Positions 24,993-37,200 of a stretch of DNA of 64,000 nt are shown here, piece after piece. Made by a program: the position numbers and the translations under genes. The notes beneath the pieces are model-generated. The model was not told where the DNA came from and made no database searches. It worked only from the letters and a program-made list of their open reading frames with translations. This DNA comes from Diphasiastrum complanatum (taxonomy: Eukaryota; Streptophyta; Lycopodiopsida; Lycopodiales; Lycopodiaceae). How positions within the stretch are numbered: the first letter of the stretch is position 1; every line of letters starts with the position of its first letter. The stretch lies in assembly GCA_029204225.1 (NCBI GenBank), contig CM055100.1, forward strand, positions 17,435,650-17,499,649, given 5' to 3'.

Positions 24993-26537
24993 ATGGCTGT
25001 CCCTAGAGCTGCCCCTGGATCTGCTCCTAGAGGTGCTCCCCAGGAGGTCAATCCAATTATTGTTATAAGAGCACCCCGATTGGATCTACCCAAGTATAAT
25101 GGATTAACAGATCCAGTTAGATTTCTTTAGATCTATGTTGAATCCTGTGAGGTCTATGGTGAGATTTATCCTCAAGATAAACTTAAGCTGTTTCCTATGG
25201 CCTTAACAGACACAACATAAGATTGGTACTATAACCAAGATGAAACGGAACGTACAGATGAAGAGGTTGTTAAACGAGCCCTTATCACACGGTTCAAACC
25301 GCGGAAGTTTATGGAAGACCCTTTCCTACTTTTAAGTAAAGTTAAAATGGGAAAGTGGAAAATGGTTCGAGATTACATCGAAAGGATGAAATGTCTCAGA
25401 TCTAAATGCAAATTAATGAAAATGCCATGATTATGTGGTTTTTTGTCAAGTCTACCTAAACGGATTAGACGTGAGCTGAAACGCCATAATGAGTACACAC
25501 TTTTGCAAAATACTATGGATGATGCAATTCGGGAGGAGGATGAAGATTCAGATGATGAGCCGAATGTCAGTATGTTTTCTTATACAACAGGGCAGACTTC
25601 TACGACATCCACCACCATTGCATCAACGAATGCCAATGCTACTGCAGAAATGATGCTCAATGAGTTCGAGAAACTTGGGAAGACCCAGCAAAAACAGATG
25701 GAAAAGTTGCAGTTGCAATTTGATGAGAAGATCAAAGCATTGGAAAATCTCCACGGACAAGCAAACAAGAAACCTGAAAAGGTCGAAAAAACTTTTCCTA
25801 CCAGGGAAAATATCTAGTGTTCTATTTGTACAGGAAATCACACAATGAACGAGTGTCTTCAATTGAAAAAACAAATGGAAATAAGTGTTTGCCATCTGTG
25901 TAATTCACCTGACCATGAGACTGCTTTTTGCAACTTCAACCCGCGGATAATTCAGCAACGGTATGCCCAGATGGGATATCGAAAACCATAGTATGGAGGA
26001 AATCCAGCAGCAAGACTGCGACAATCTACTCTTGGATACCCAAAATGTTTAGCTTTGCCAGCCCCACCAAAACACTCCACTCCTCCTACCAATTTGATGG
26101 AACCAGGACCTTACGGAAGTGCTGAGCAATGGAGCTATGGTAATGATCAGGAAGGTGGATCTGCAGAACAGTATGCCATTTATGCTGCTGCTCAACAACA
26201 AGCCTCGAGAAGTTGGACCAGAGCACCACTTGGATGCTTTGCATGTGGAGAAAATCACAGAGTTGCAGAATGTCCAAATAAAGAAAAATTTGTATAATTC
26301 TGTCGTGATTGTGGATATGGGCATTGCTATTAAGACTGTCCAACAAGACCGAAACCACCACCAGCTACAACACCTATAAATTTGATAACAATCAAGCAAG
26401 GATCAGTAGCTCAGAATAAACCAAGTGCACCCTTGATGGTGGTCACCAGAGCACAAAAGCAAAAAGAACCAGTAGTGGATCTAGTACCTGCTGATTCTAA
26501 ACCATTGAACGATACACCAACAGCATCCAAATCTTAA
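24993..26537 (+). pseudogene. Ty3/gypsy gag with four zinc knuckles
   Basis: Starts MAVPRAAPGSAPRGAP, then RLDLPKYNGLTDPVRFL, YNQDETERTDEEVVKRAL and MVRDYIERMKCLRSKC, a retrotransposon Gag domain. An acidic stretch and a long helix (NEFEKLGKTQQKQMEKLQLQ) precede four CCHC-type knuckles: CSICTGNHTMNEC, CHLCNSPDHETAFC, CFACGENHRVAEC and a damaged CRDCGYGHCY. One frame (codons at positions divisible by 3) is used throughout, broken by stops at about 25129, 25219, 25815, 25990, 26295 and 26337. It would have formed the particle and bound RNA. Confidence 0.85.
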
Positions 26538-27265
26538 TGCAGAAAAACGAAGATATCAGGATATGAGACAGTGGATTAAACATCTGCAAGAAGAAGAGGA
26601 ACTTGAAGCTGCTAAAGTAACAGCTGAAGTTCGGTCTTCACCATTGCAGCCTCCAAGAAATTTACGTACAGATATGAATGATCAATTACATCATCATGAA
26701 GAACCCTTCAAGATGACCGAACCGGAAGCACCGCATACAGAATTACTCATGAACATTTTGTCTAGCAAGATCAATATTTCATTGGGAGAGTTCCTAAAGT
26801 TGGTGCCAAAAGCAAAAGAAGTCTTAGTGCAAAAGTTAGAAGAACCAGAAGTCCATCAAGAGCCACTTTTTTGTGTTGGATTTGAAGAATCTAACGATGT
26901 ACTCCATGTTGGAGCTGCTTGGGAAAGTGAACAAAAGAATATCACTCTGCCGATACAACATAAACAATTTCCTAAAGAAGCAGCCGTGATAGATGGCGGT
27001 TCAGGAGTTAACCTGATTTCTACAAGGCTATGTGCAAAATGGGGCCTGACAAAGATTAAATCTGCTACTTTTGCTATTAAGCTAGCTGATCAAACGACAG
27101 TTCGTCCATGAGGAATGGTGGAAGATATACCTGTCAAGAGTGCAGGAGTACAGTTCGTCATTACTTTCGTCGTGATGGACTTACCAGAAGCGCCAAATGT
27201 CTCCCGAGTTCTATTAGGACGTCCATGGTTACGAGTTGCGAAAGTAATTCATAATTGGGGCACCT
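26521..27265 (+). pseudogene. Ty3/gypsy protease remnant
   Basis: Reads in the frame +1 to gag and overlaps its end: the frame is open from about 26521 while gag stops with TAA at 26535-26537, so a +1 shift could have joined them. A charged linker is followed by an aspartic-protease fold: AAVIDGGSGVNLIS (active-site triplet D-G-G rather than D-S/T-G), LADQTTVRP then a TGA at 27109, PVKSAGVQFVITFVV, and the C-terminal LLGRPWLR. The coding text stops near 27265 at a large hairpin, and no reverse transcriptase follows. Confidence 0.82.
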
Positions 27266-27278
27266 ATACGGCCTTGGT

Positions 27279-27357
27279 TCTCTCTCACGTTTTTGCATTT
27301 TCTATTTGCTTTCCATTTTCTATTTGCAAATGGAAAGCAAATAGAAAATGCAAAAAC

Positions 27358-27417
<60 letters not shown>
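27279..27417. repeat. 40-bp-arm hairpin running into (GA)n
   Basis: Left arm 27279-27318 and right arm 27328-27367 are exact complements around a 9-base loop. The outer end of the left arm is CT repeat and the right arm continues into a (GA)n tract to 27417. It sits exactly where the gypsy coding text stops. Confidence 0.92.
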
Positions 27418-27419
<2 letters not shown>

Positions 27420-30060
27420 AGGAAGCAAGGATGTTCAAATCTCATTTGGGCATAATCTCCTCCTCCTATTGAACATGGAAATATAGTACAAAGGGTGCCT
27501 TTTTATGGATGGGGAAGGCCCTTGCCCCTTTTTCCTATTGGTTAATTACAATGGCAAGGATCCTAATCCAAGCCTCCTAAACTAACACAAAATGAATCTA
27601 ATAGTTCCTTAAGAAAGCACAAGGGCACTCACATGATTCACGTGAGTTCTAATTTGGGCCCTTTTAGCTTTTTTATTAACAACTTGACTTAGGGCCTCTA
27701 ATGTCATTTTAGAGTTTTAGGCCCCTCATGCAAGTCGATATGTTGTTAGTCCATCCGCATCAAACATTTGAGATCTCCATTAACAAAAACTCTAATATCA
27801 TTGATTGATTATCTTCTTAGTTGTGTTGTAATAGAGATTCTTGTGCCATTTAAATGATTACTTTTTGTGTACAAGAGCTCTTGCCTAGATCCAAAGCTTA
27901 TTTGGTAGGTCACTAAAATTTGAGTTGATCAAGATAGATTTGGTAGTGTGCAAACTCTCATGCATGTAAGTCATGGTAGATCTATTCAAGGTCCTAAACA
28001 CACATTTTTAAACGCGGCTTATAAAACATAGAACTCTTGCACATTTTTTAGATTTGAAGTTGAAATGCCACGTACATGATATTGCACTTTACCTACCACT
28101 TTTATGATTATTTTTGCATGAGACTCCTTGGAGTAAACCATAGCTGCACCCGTTATAGAATAGAATCGTTGTAAAAAAAATAGTGATTTGCCGAGAATCG
28201 TCGTTTTTTTTTAAAGAAAAAATACCAGGCAATATGAGTATCAATAGAGAGAAAAAAAACATATGATTACGATTACAATAGTGTCAAGTCTAATTTTAGT
28301 AGACCAAAATAGATTATGAGACTTCTCAAGAATAATTGATCTACGTAAGTTTTTATATTAAAGGAAATTAGATCCATTTGAATCTAGAGTACATATCTTT
28401 GACTTCTTCCAGGTTTTTTTTTTTTTTTTTCAAACTTGGGTTAAGTCTTACGAACTAGTCTTGAGAAGACAAAATATTTTCTAACTTATGAAATTTATTC
28501 ACACCTTTACGTCTATTGAAATTTTCTAGTGTTATTCACAATTGCAATGTGCTTGTCATGCAATTTCTTCCTATCATATGTGAGATCATTCAAATTTGTA
28601 TAGGTTACACTAAGGAAGAAAGAGATATGGAAAACACACACACACCTTGAACATTTAAAATGAGTGACACTCACGCTTTCACACACCATTTACTAGAATT
28701 CCATCAAGCTTAATTGATTTGTTTCGATATATTGTGGGCAAGAAGCAATAATTAGATGCATGATTTTTTTTTTTTCCCATGGAAATTCAAACTTTAAAAT
28801 CTATCTCCCTATGAATGTAATTCATATTGTTCGAGGAAACCAGAACATTTTCCTAATGTCATCCATGACTTGCTTCGTATAAATTTTCGTAACTCGTATG
28901 GACTTGCAATTAGAAGATTTTATTTCATGCATTGTCTTTTGCTCGTGAAGTTTTCCTAGCTTGTAGGCTACTTCCATGATAAACAACTATTTGAACTCAC
29001 ATTGACTCGCACTGTAGATCCTTTAAGTGCATGGAGGAGAGAGGTACAAACAAACATGATGGGTTGGGATGAGTAAAATTGACAATTTGTGAGAGATTTT
29101 GGTTTGTCAAGTCCATAAATTTTCCTACCTTGTTAGGGCTTCTTTAAACTTATTGGCTTTATGATGATTTGGCATACTCTGGCCTATTGTGATGTTTCGT
29201 AATGAACTTCTTAACGAAGATTACTTAGATGTGCCTTTGAAGCACTTCTTTTTATACATATCTAATGCCAAGGACTGATTCAATACCCTTCATATAGTTT
29301 GAAAATTATCAACTTGCCATCAAATAAGCATTATTCAACTTGTCTCCCACCATTTTAAATGAGTTTGACAAATTAAATTTTTGTCACATCTGACTTTAAC
29401 GTGTAGATAGTCACTTGGAATGGTCAATTGACTCTTACCCATATTGTAAAGCCATGCAAGAAATGTCTCATGCTTAGAAGGATTGCCTTCATACTTGTCA
29501 AGCTTGCAAACTTTTTTTTCTAAACATTTTAGATGGTTGATGAAGACGGACTTTCATTTGAATTTGGAGTCTATGACCCCTCTTTGGTCCTAGAGGCTTG
29601 TCACACATTGAAATCAATGAAAGCAAAAGTCTTAAGAACTAGTAGTTCAACTCTAATCATTTTCACAGATGAGCAAACAACAAAAAAATTAGAAAGTAAA
29701 TTAGCAAATGCTACAATGTGATTACTTAATACAACATAGAAGGGGGGATCAAAAGTTTAAAAAAGTTGTCAAATTTTGAATATGAAAGAAAAGAATAAGT
29801 TTTTTTTATTGTCATGACATGTTAAATGAGTTGAGTTAGATCAATATGAAATCAAGATTATTGCAAGAGCACGCATACCTCAAAAGATATGCAAATGAGC
29901 ATTTAAAACCAACCACTACTTGGGAGGAAAATTGATGTGTGAGAATAAAACATATCCAAATGCACATTCCAATTTTAGAATGATAATGTCAATAAGTAAA
30001 GCTTAGAATAGAATCATTACTAAAGAACAACTTATACTTGCATAACAATGATACTTGATT

Positions 30061-30096
<36 letters not shown>

Positions 30097-31213
30097 TTCA
30101 TTTGTGTTGTTCTAGATCCTTGGTGAGAAGTACTTTAGCAGATTCTTATGTTGATGTTTTCTTCGTGCTTTCATAGCTAGTTTCTCTTGCTTTTGTAGTG
30201 TGTCTTTTATAGATGAATGATAAGAGTTAAGTATCGGTAGTGTAGACTGCAAGAACCTTTCATGACAGAGTTACATTCCACTTTATATGTTAGTTTGGAT
30301 GTGGATATTGTATATTAGAGTGGAGACCAAAATCTCCCCTAGACGAGTCACGAAAAAATATTGTATCACCACTCCAAGTCTTCAACTCATTGATATAAAC
30401 TTTAAAGGTTGAACAATGTAGGTGAGAGTGGGCATTCTTGTTTCAAAATTCACACCTATAGTATTTATTGTAGATCCATCTTGAATAAATTCTCCTGTGA
30501 ATCTAGATCTAAAATGTCCCATCACCCTCTTGTTTAAGTCCATAATTGCCCCAAATTTGTATGGCGTGTCAGTGAAAAGTGGAGATCTCTCAACCTCTGG
30601 ATAAGCATATGTTATGGAATAGAATCAAAGGCTGAGGGCTCATTAGAAATATACAAATTACAAAGCAACAATATATCCTCTCCTCACTATGTCATTGCCT
30701 CCTCAATGACCGGGCAGGTTCGAACCACGATTCATGGTTCGAACTGCGGGTCGAGCAAACATTATGTCAAAGGAGTCCATGGCTGCACAAGATACTCATA
30801 AAAGAGTTACAAATATAGATCTGAGCAGATACAAGGATCAGCATTGAATAAAAAACACACAGCATGAGCTGCTGAAGACTATACTGAAAATTTGTTGGCA
30901 TACAAAGATGAATGTTACTAGCCATTTTGATTCTCACACCTGATTGATGAAAATCAAATTTTTCAAAAAGCAAAAGAGTCTAATCTCTCATATGAAGACA
31001 CAATGCTCTTCTCATTTATGAAGGCACTAGATGGACTATTCCGGCACGGCTACAATAATTTTGTCCTATTCCAGACCCAAAACTTATTCTTGAGAACTTA
31101 AAAGTAATAACAGATATGAATGATGGAACATTGAAGCCAAGAAATCAGTATCTTATCCTCAAAGGGAATGGATATTGATTATAATGCCTTACTGCTTAGT
31201 TGCATAAAATGTT
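27418..31213. other. AT-rich intergenic stretch, 3' of MTP8
   Basis: No convincing gene. Noted inside: a dispersed repeat copy at about 28135-28260, an unassigned 62-residue open frame at 29533-29721 (MVDEDGLSFEFGVYDPS...), a (CT)n run at 30066-30092, and two GGTTCGAAC palindromes at 30718-30746. The last several hundred bases should include the MTP8 3' UTR on the minus strand. Confidence 0.45.
28135..28260 (+). repeat. Dispersed repeat, copy 1
   Basis: Shares an ordered series of words with the reverse complement of 48180-48300: TGCACC-GTTA, AGAATCG, TGTAAAAAAA, a T-run, ACCAGG-AATAT, GTA-CA-TAGAG and GAGAAAAAA. No coding content. The family is unknown; MITE or SINE is possible. Confidence 0.6.
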
Positions 31214-34200
31214 CTACCTGCCCAAAGTAAGGCTGTTTTGATGCTCAGGTGTGTGGCGACTCTCAAAGTCAAGGTGTACAAATGCACGCTCCACCTCCGG
31301 AAGTGCTTCAAGCTTATCTTGTAACGATTGGCCTATGTCATGAGCTTCTTTCAAAGGCATCTCCTCGGGTAGTTCAATATCCACCTGAGAGATACAATAA
31401 GTTAAAAAGTGAACGGCCATGAAGGTTCACTTATCTGACTTGTGTGTACAAATATAAGGTTATTTCTTGGCAGTGGAACTGAAGTACAAAAGACACTGCC
31501 GATCACCAAAAAATCGTTGTGCCATCCAATGATGGTGGCAAACGACATACCTCAACAAAGTATAAGGTCCCAAAAGTATATGCTCTGACAGTATCAATGT
31601 GTTTTATGTCGTAGTGATGGTTAAATGCCATATATGTCAATTTTTGTAAAATTTGGGGAGGTGCTGTCTTTGCAATCAAAGAAACTGCAACAACATGCCA
31701 TAAAAGGAAAGAGCATCAACTTTTAGTGAAGTGAACTACAGAAACCCCACATTGCAAAATTCCCTAATTGGTTTGTACCAGCTCATTGACTTGCATTTGG
31801 AGGTTATCCAGGAATAATTTTGAATAGCAATGGGAAAATTGAACAGCCTGTTACCTGCATTTTCAAACACAGTTTTGGACCAGTTGATAATAGTATACAA
31901 TGCCAAGAGAATAGCTCCAATTGGATCAATCCACCAATAAAACCAGTCTGCTAGAAGAGCTGCTGCTAAGCCAACCACGTTTGTTACTACATCAAAGTAG
32001 TGGTCCTGAATGTATTCAATCATATTCATATCAAACAGGGAACTGATAACCCTCTAGTGAGGTTCATGAAGTAACAAAATATGACAGGTAATCCACAAAA
32101 AGAGAGGACAAGACATTGTTCCAGTTCCAATTTTGCTGATTCATAGACGCTTACCATGCCATAGGCTTGGATAATTTCATTCTTGAAACTCCGACAATAC
32201 AGGAAAAGACCGAGTTTTACAACAATAGCTGTTCCCATAATACTAATAACCCAGATATGTTGTGAGCCATTCATGTGGTTGGTTGGTGGACCTTCAAAAA
32301 GCTGTCGTACACCCTCAATAAGCACCTGCAAACCTGCTTAGACTGACAGGGTTATAAGGATTTTCACTTAAAAATAAAATTTTCACACTTAAGCTCATTG
32401 TCTACTTGAGAACCACCTGTGTCTCATTACTATGTGCCTTAGCATTCCAATTAGACAGATACCTATTCTTCTAGTAGACTTAAACTTCAACTAGTTAAGT
32501 ATAGCTCTAGCTGTACAAAACTTCTAAAAGAATGTGAACATTTTCAGTATAAGTGACGGCCAAGCTGGATGTTTAAGAGATTGTCTTAACAAGTATATCA
32601 ATGCTGTGAAGACGTACAGCTCATTTTATACTCAACAGAGTTGTCTGAAGAAGATTTCCAAGTGTGTCAGAAATGATTGAGAATTTGCAGTAGGCTTAAC
32701 GTCACAGCAGCATGATCAGATGAGGAGACTGCACATGCATAAATAAAAAGTATGTCTATTGATCAACTTTATGTCCAGATGCAACCATTAAATGGCAGTG
32801 GTGGGCTAGGTAGGTAGTGATATATACAGCTTGTGATGGACATACATTACATAGTCCATACTTCTCTATTTTTGGCCACATAATACTAGCCATCTATTGG
32901 GATCTCAAAACTGTTATTATAGGCCTACTTTATTGTTTTTAATCCCCTTTATTTAGATAAGACTATTATCAGTGGATAAGGCTAAAAACCCTAATTTTAA
33001 AAAGCTGCTAGACATTTGCCATATCAATATAAATAGCGGCAGGGATCTACCAGTTCTCAGATTATGAATTGGAAGTCCAGACCTTCTTGTAGGGAAGTTC
33101 TATGTTCTTGGAGATCTTAGTCCGAGAATCACTTGAGCTATCAGCGGCCATTGTTGATCATCAAGTTTTCTTGATTGGAGATTGCTTCTATGAATACTTT
33201 TTGTTTCATTGATACCAATATCTATGATTGAGTTCATAACATGGTATCAAAGCACTTTCTTAGGCAGATTTCACTTTTTGAAAGGTGGCACCCTATGTCA
33301 AGATCTGAGTTGCAGCAGATCGTGATCCGCTGCAAAAACAATCCGGATCGTGCGATCCTGGACCAGAAACGCTGTCCCGGATCGCAAAAAAATTTGCAAA
33401 TTTTTTTCTCATTGGGACAGGGATCCACCGCTGGGTGCAATCCAAATGAATAGCAGAAATACTGAAGCAGATAGAATTTAAATGAATAGCCAATGAATAT
33501 ATCTGCAAAAACGATTTGCTTCAGTATCTGATTGAAGTGAATAGCAGATATTGGGGGTTAACCATCTGAAACCAAGTAACAGAACTGCTCTTTTGAAATC
33601 CTCTTCACATGATACCCATATTGGCAGCTTTTGAAATAAAAAACAAAATAATTTGCGATCCGGAAAACCCTAATGGGATTTTCCGAATCGCGTTCCCGAA
33701 CGAAACTTTCAACTTTGTTCAAGATCTTTGTGGCATTGAAAATATTTTCTTAGCTGGGGCCCTATTTTGTGGAAGTTTTGCAAGTTCCTTAAATCCATTT
33801 CGTAGGGGATTCAGCTCTTGGACTTAACTGTTAGCACAACTCTACCCAGGAAAGAAAACGACGAACAACGATACAAAAATACCTTTAGTAGTTAGAAAGT
33901 TAAGCCCACAATGAGGACAATACTTCAAAAGAAGGGAGTGTTATGAACATTCATTACATAGTTCAAACTTCATACTTCTCTAATTTGTACCACATAAGTA
34001 GTCGCAATCTATTGAGGTGTCATGTTTGTTTTTACAGGCCTACCTTATTGTTTTTAAACCCCTTATGTATAGGGGACAAGGATCTATCATTTCTCATATT
34101 ATGGGTTTGGAATCTTGAACCATCTTGTAGAGGAGTTCTATGTCTTTGGAGATCTTAGTTGGAGATCTGCCTTGCTTCATTCCATACCAATATTTGTGAT

Positions 34201-37200
34201 TAAGTTCATAACAAAGTTCATCAAGAAAAAGTACCTCATCATAATAAAAAATCTTGATTAAAAACTTTTGAGAAACATGGGCATGTTGGCAGTCGGTCAT
34301 TTTCAATAGTCTTTCTCTGGAATAGGCACTGCTACAGAAGCTGTCCTCTAGAGTCTAGGAGAACTTCTTACTACCGTGGGACACATTTACTTACCAAGTG
34401 TTGCCATGATAGCAGCAAAGACAACAATCCCAACAGGTTGTACTCGTAATTTTCCAATTGGGTAAGTGTATTTATCTGTGGCATGCATTGACCACTGTGC
34501 AAACCAAAGAATGAAACCAGCCAATAGATCCAATAACGAATCAAGGGTCGATGCTGCAATTGCCAAAGAACCTGACTTCACCGTTGCATAAACCTGCAGC
34601 CACCTGCCGACCAGAATTTAAAATATCGCCATTTACTGGAATCAAAAGCTTGTCACATAAATCACCAACAAGAATCTAAGGACCATCTAAGAGAGAAAGA
34701 GACTTGATGATTTGGATTATCTTGCAATGAACATACATGGATGGAATACACACTGATGAGTCATAAGGAGGCAAGTTTGTATAGTCAACAGAGTACTCTT
34801 GCTTATACTTCTAAGAATCAGGAGTTTGCCATCGAACATGAAGTTAACAGCTGCTTGAGTTGTGCTACATTCATTGTCGTCTGATAAAATGATAGCAGAT
34901 AGGGATGATCTCTAAGTTCAACCTTTAGAGACCCTGTCAAGTTCCATATATTTTAGATGAGGTGGCCAAACAGAAGCAAGTCCTACATTAATAAACCAGA
35001 ACAACCGATCCTGACAAAGCTTCATGCTGGAGTGACATAGTGAGGAGCTTCTACATGATCAGCAAATAGAATTAAGGACATGGGGTCAACAAAAGAATGT
35101 GAGATTCAAATCATCAAAATCTTGTAAAATATACCCAGCTGTGAATGTGTCAGGTTAAGACACGAGCAGCATACTATTCAGCTAGAGAGTGAGAGAAAGA
35201 ATAAGGTGAAAACTAAGGACTATAATTGATATGGATAGGAAACTGATACATAGAAAGTTGTGATGTTGATAAAAAGAAGTGACTGCTATTCTCCTTCACA
35301 TAGGCTACCAACCAACAGTAAAGTCGTTGCACCAGAAAATGATTATAGTATGGGATGGACAACAACAGTCACCTCGCATTTGACCAAGTTTATGACATGT
35401 AAGAATCAAAATGTTGCATGCAAAGAATCTGATGACTTTGTTGCGAGACTCAAACAAGATGTTTGTGTTTTTTTAGAGCTTCCAGTTAACTGATGGTAGA
35501 AATGGAATTGTAAATTTTGTATCAACAAAGGAGAATCTGGTACACACCAATATATGTTGTTGCAGCTTCAGTGATAAAAGAAACTACCGGAAAGTGCACT
35601 CTAAATTCAAAAACTGTTACACACCATTAAAGCACTTTTTCAGCTTTAACAATAGAGCAAACTTACCTTCAAAGCTAGCAGTAACAAGTTTGAAATATTT
35701 GAAATGTTTACAGCAAACCGTTCTGACCGTTCCAGTGAAAGTTGTGCAGCATCATCAGTTGATAATGACAAAGAATCAATAGAGTCCACCTCCTGAAACA
35801 TGGCCAGCGTTTCTCTTTGCCTTCTATTGTAAGCCCGTTTTCCTGTCAATAACAAAACTTCTGTTTAGCTCTAGAATTGCATACTGTAACCCATACTAGA
35901 TGCATTGAGAATGAAATATCTTCTCGTCTGTATCAGGAAGTTAGTAAGAAACAAAACAAAGATTGTGCTGATAATTGATCATTTGAATTACAATATAAAG
36001 GCAATCTTATCCAAATTTTAGTTTTTTCAGAGATCTAGCTTCTAACAGTATTTTTCTTCATTGCATACATGCTTGCTATCGTATTGTTAAATAGACAGAA
36101 GAAGATTATAGTTTTCAAAATAAGCCACCAGTTTACAAGCACACCAAGGTTTACAGTTCAGAAAAAGTTAGCTAGAGAAGTATCAAGACCTCAAGTGACC
36201 AGGATAAGAGTATATCAACTAGTTACAATTCTAGAAAACAAGTACTTTCGTAAAAATTTCCTTCTTCCTTCTAAACCCATATTCTTGGTGATTTTTTTTG
36301 TTCTGAGAATGAGAAACCATACATAAACTCTCTTTCCCCCTACCGCAAGTAACAAATCATATGAATACAGAATATTTCCCTCAAAGGTAGATTTTAATAA
36401 TCTTGTTGTATGCTTTTCACATTCAATAAATCAGAATCAGAAATAAAATTTCTGGCTCTTTTTCTCCCTGCTCAGAAATATATTCTTTTATTTTGTACCC
36501 AGCAAAAGAAATCACATTCCATAATTATTTCAGATAATGTTGTTTCTCCAAAAACGCTCACCTAGAATCTATCAAATTGGTCTTAAACAACTCAACCATA
36601 ACACTATGTTTCTTCTTCCTAACTTTGTCAACTTTTGGAGAAATTCTGTCCTTTTTTATTGAGATTTTTATGTACAAAGAAGAAATACAGCAATCTTCAT
36701 CAAAAGGCTTTCACTTTACAATCTTGCATAAATATATAGAGTCATATAATTGAGGTCATATTGTTATCCTATGGAATCTAAGGCCTTACTACTTCATGTA
36801 GACCCCTAAGTTACATTGGGTCCATTTGGTTCATTTGACAGGGACCAGACACACAGGCAGTACCCTAACCTTCTGCTTAAGCGCCAAACCCTAAATGGCC
36901 TCAGAGAATATGTACAGTTGAAGGCTACAATTAGTCTATAGGTGATTAGAATCTTCCAGAATTGCTCTTCATTTCATTAAATTGGCTTTCAACTTGTTAA
37001 TTGTAATATGCAAAAATGTTAATTAACATTCCAAATCTCCAATATGTAGCATGCACTTGCCACCATGCAGTGTGTACTGGTGATTGGAATATGGATTAAG
37101 TGGCAAAAGTGTCCCTTTCAGGCACTGTGATTACGAGCGAGTATATGTTTGGCCATAGCAGAGAGGCCATTGAGGAGGTGGGGCCAGCGAATGTTGTTCA

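Larger units (their letters stand above)
32832..34213 (+). mobile_element. Miniature LTR element (TRIM-like) in MTP8 intron 3
   Basis: Two related LTRs, 32832-33241 (TGTGATGGACATACATTACA...GTTCATAACA) and 33939-34213 (TGTTATGAACATTCATTACA...GTTCATAACA), flank about 700 bases without any gag or pol. Directly after the left LTR is TGGTATCAAAGC, a tRNA-Met primer site (33242-33253). Directly before the right LTR is the polypurine word AAAAGAAGGGAG. This is the layout of a terminal-repeat retrotransposon in miniature. Flanking five bases (CAGCT and AAGTT) do not match, so it is old or rearranged. It is antisense to MTP8. Confidence 0.82.

Noticed and set aside
29533-29721. 62-residue ORF as a gene exon
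   Set aside because: Protein-like wording is weak, no splice partner was found and no family is recognised.
30713-30752. tRNA T-arm (GGTTCGAACC words)
   Set aside because: Two copies of a palindrome without an acceptor stem, D-arm or anticodon arm; no tRNA fold could be drawn.
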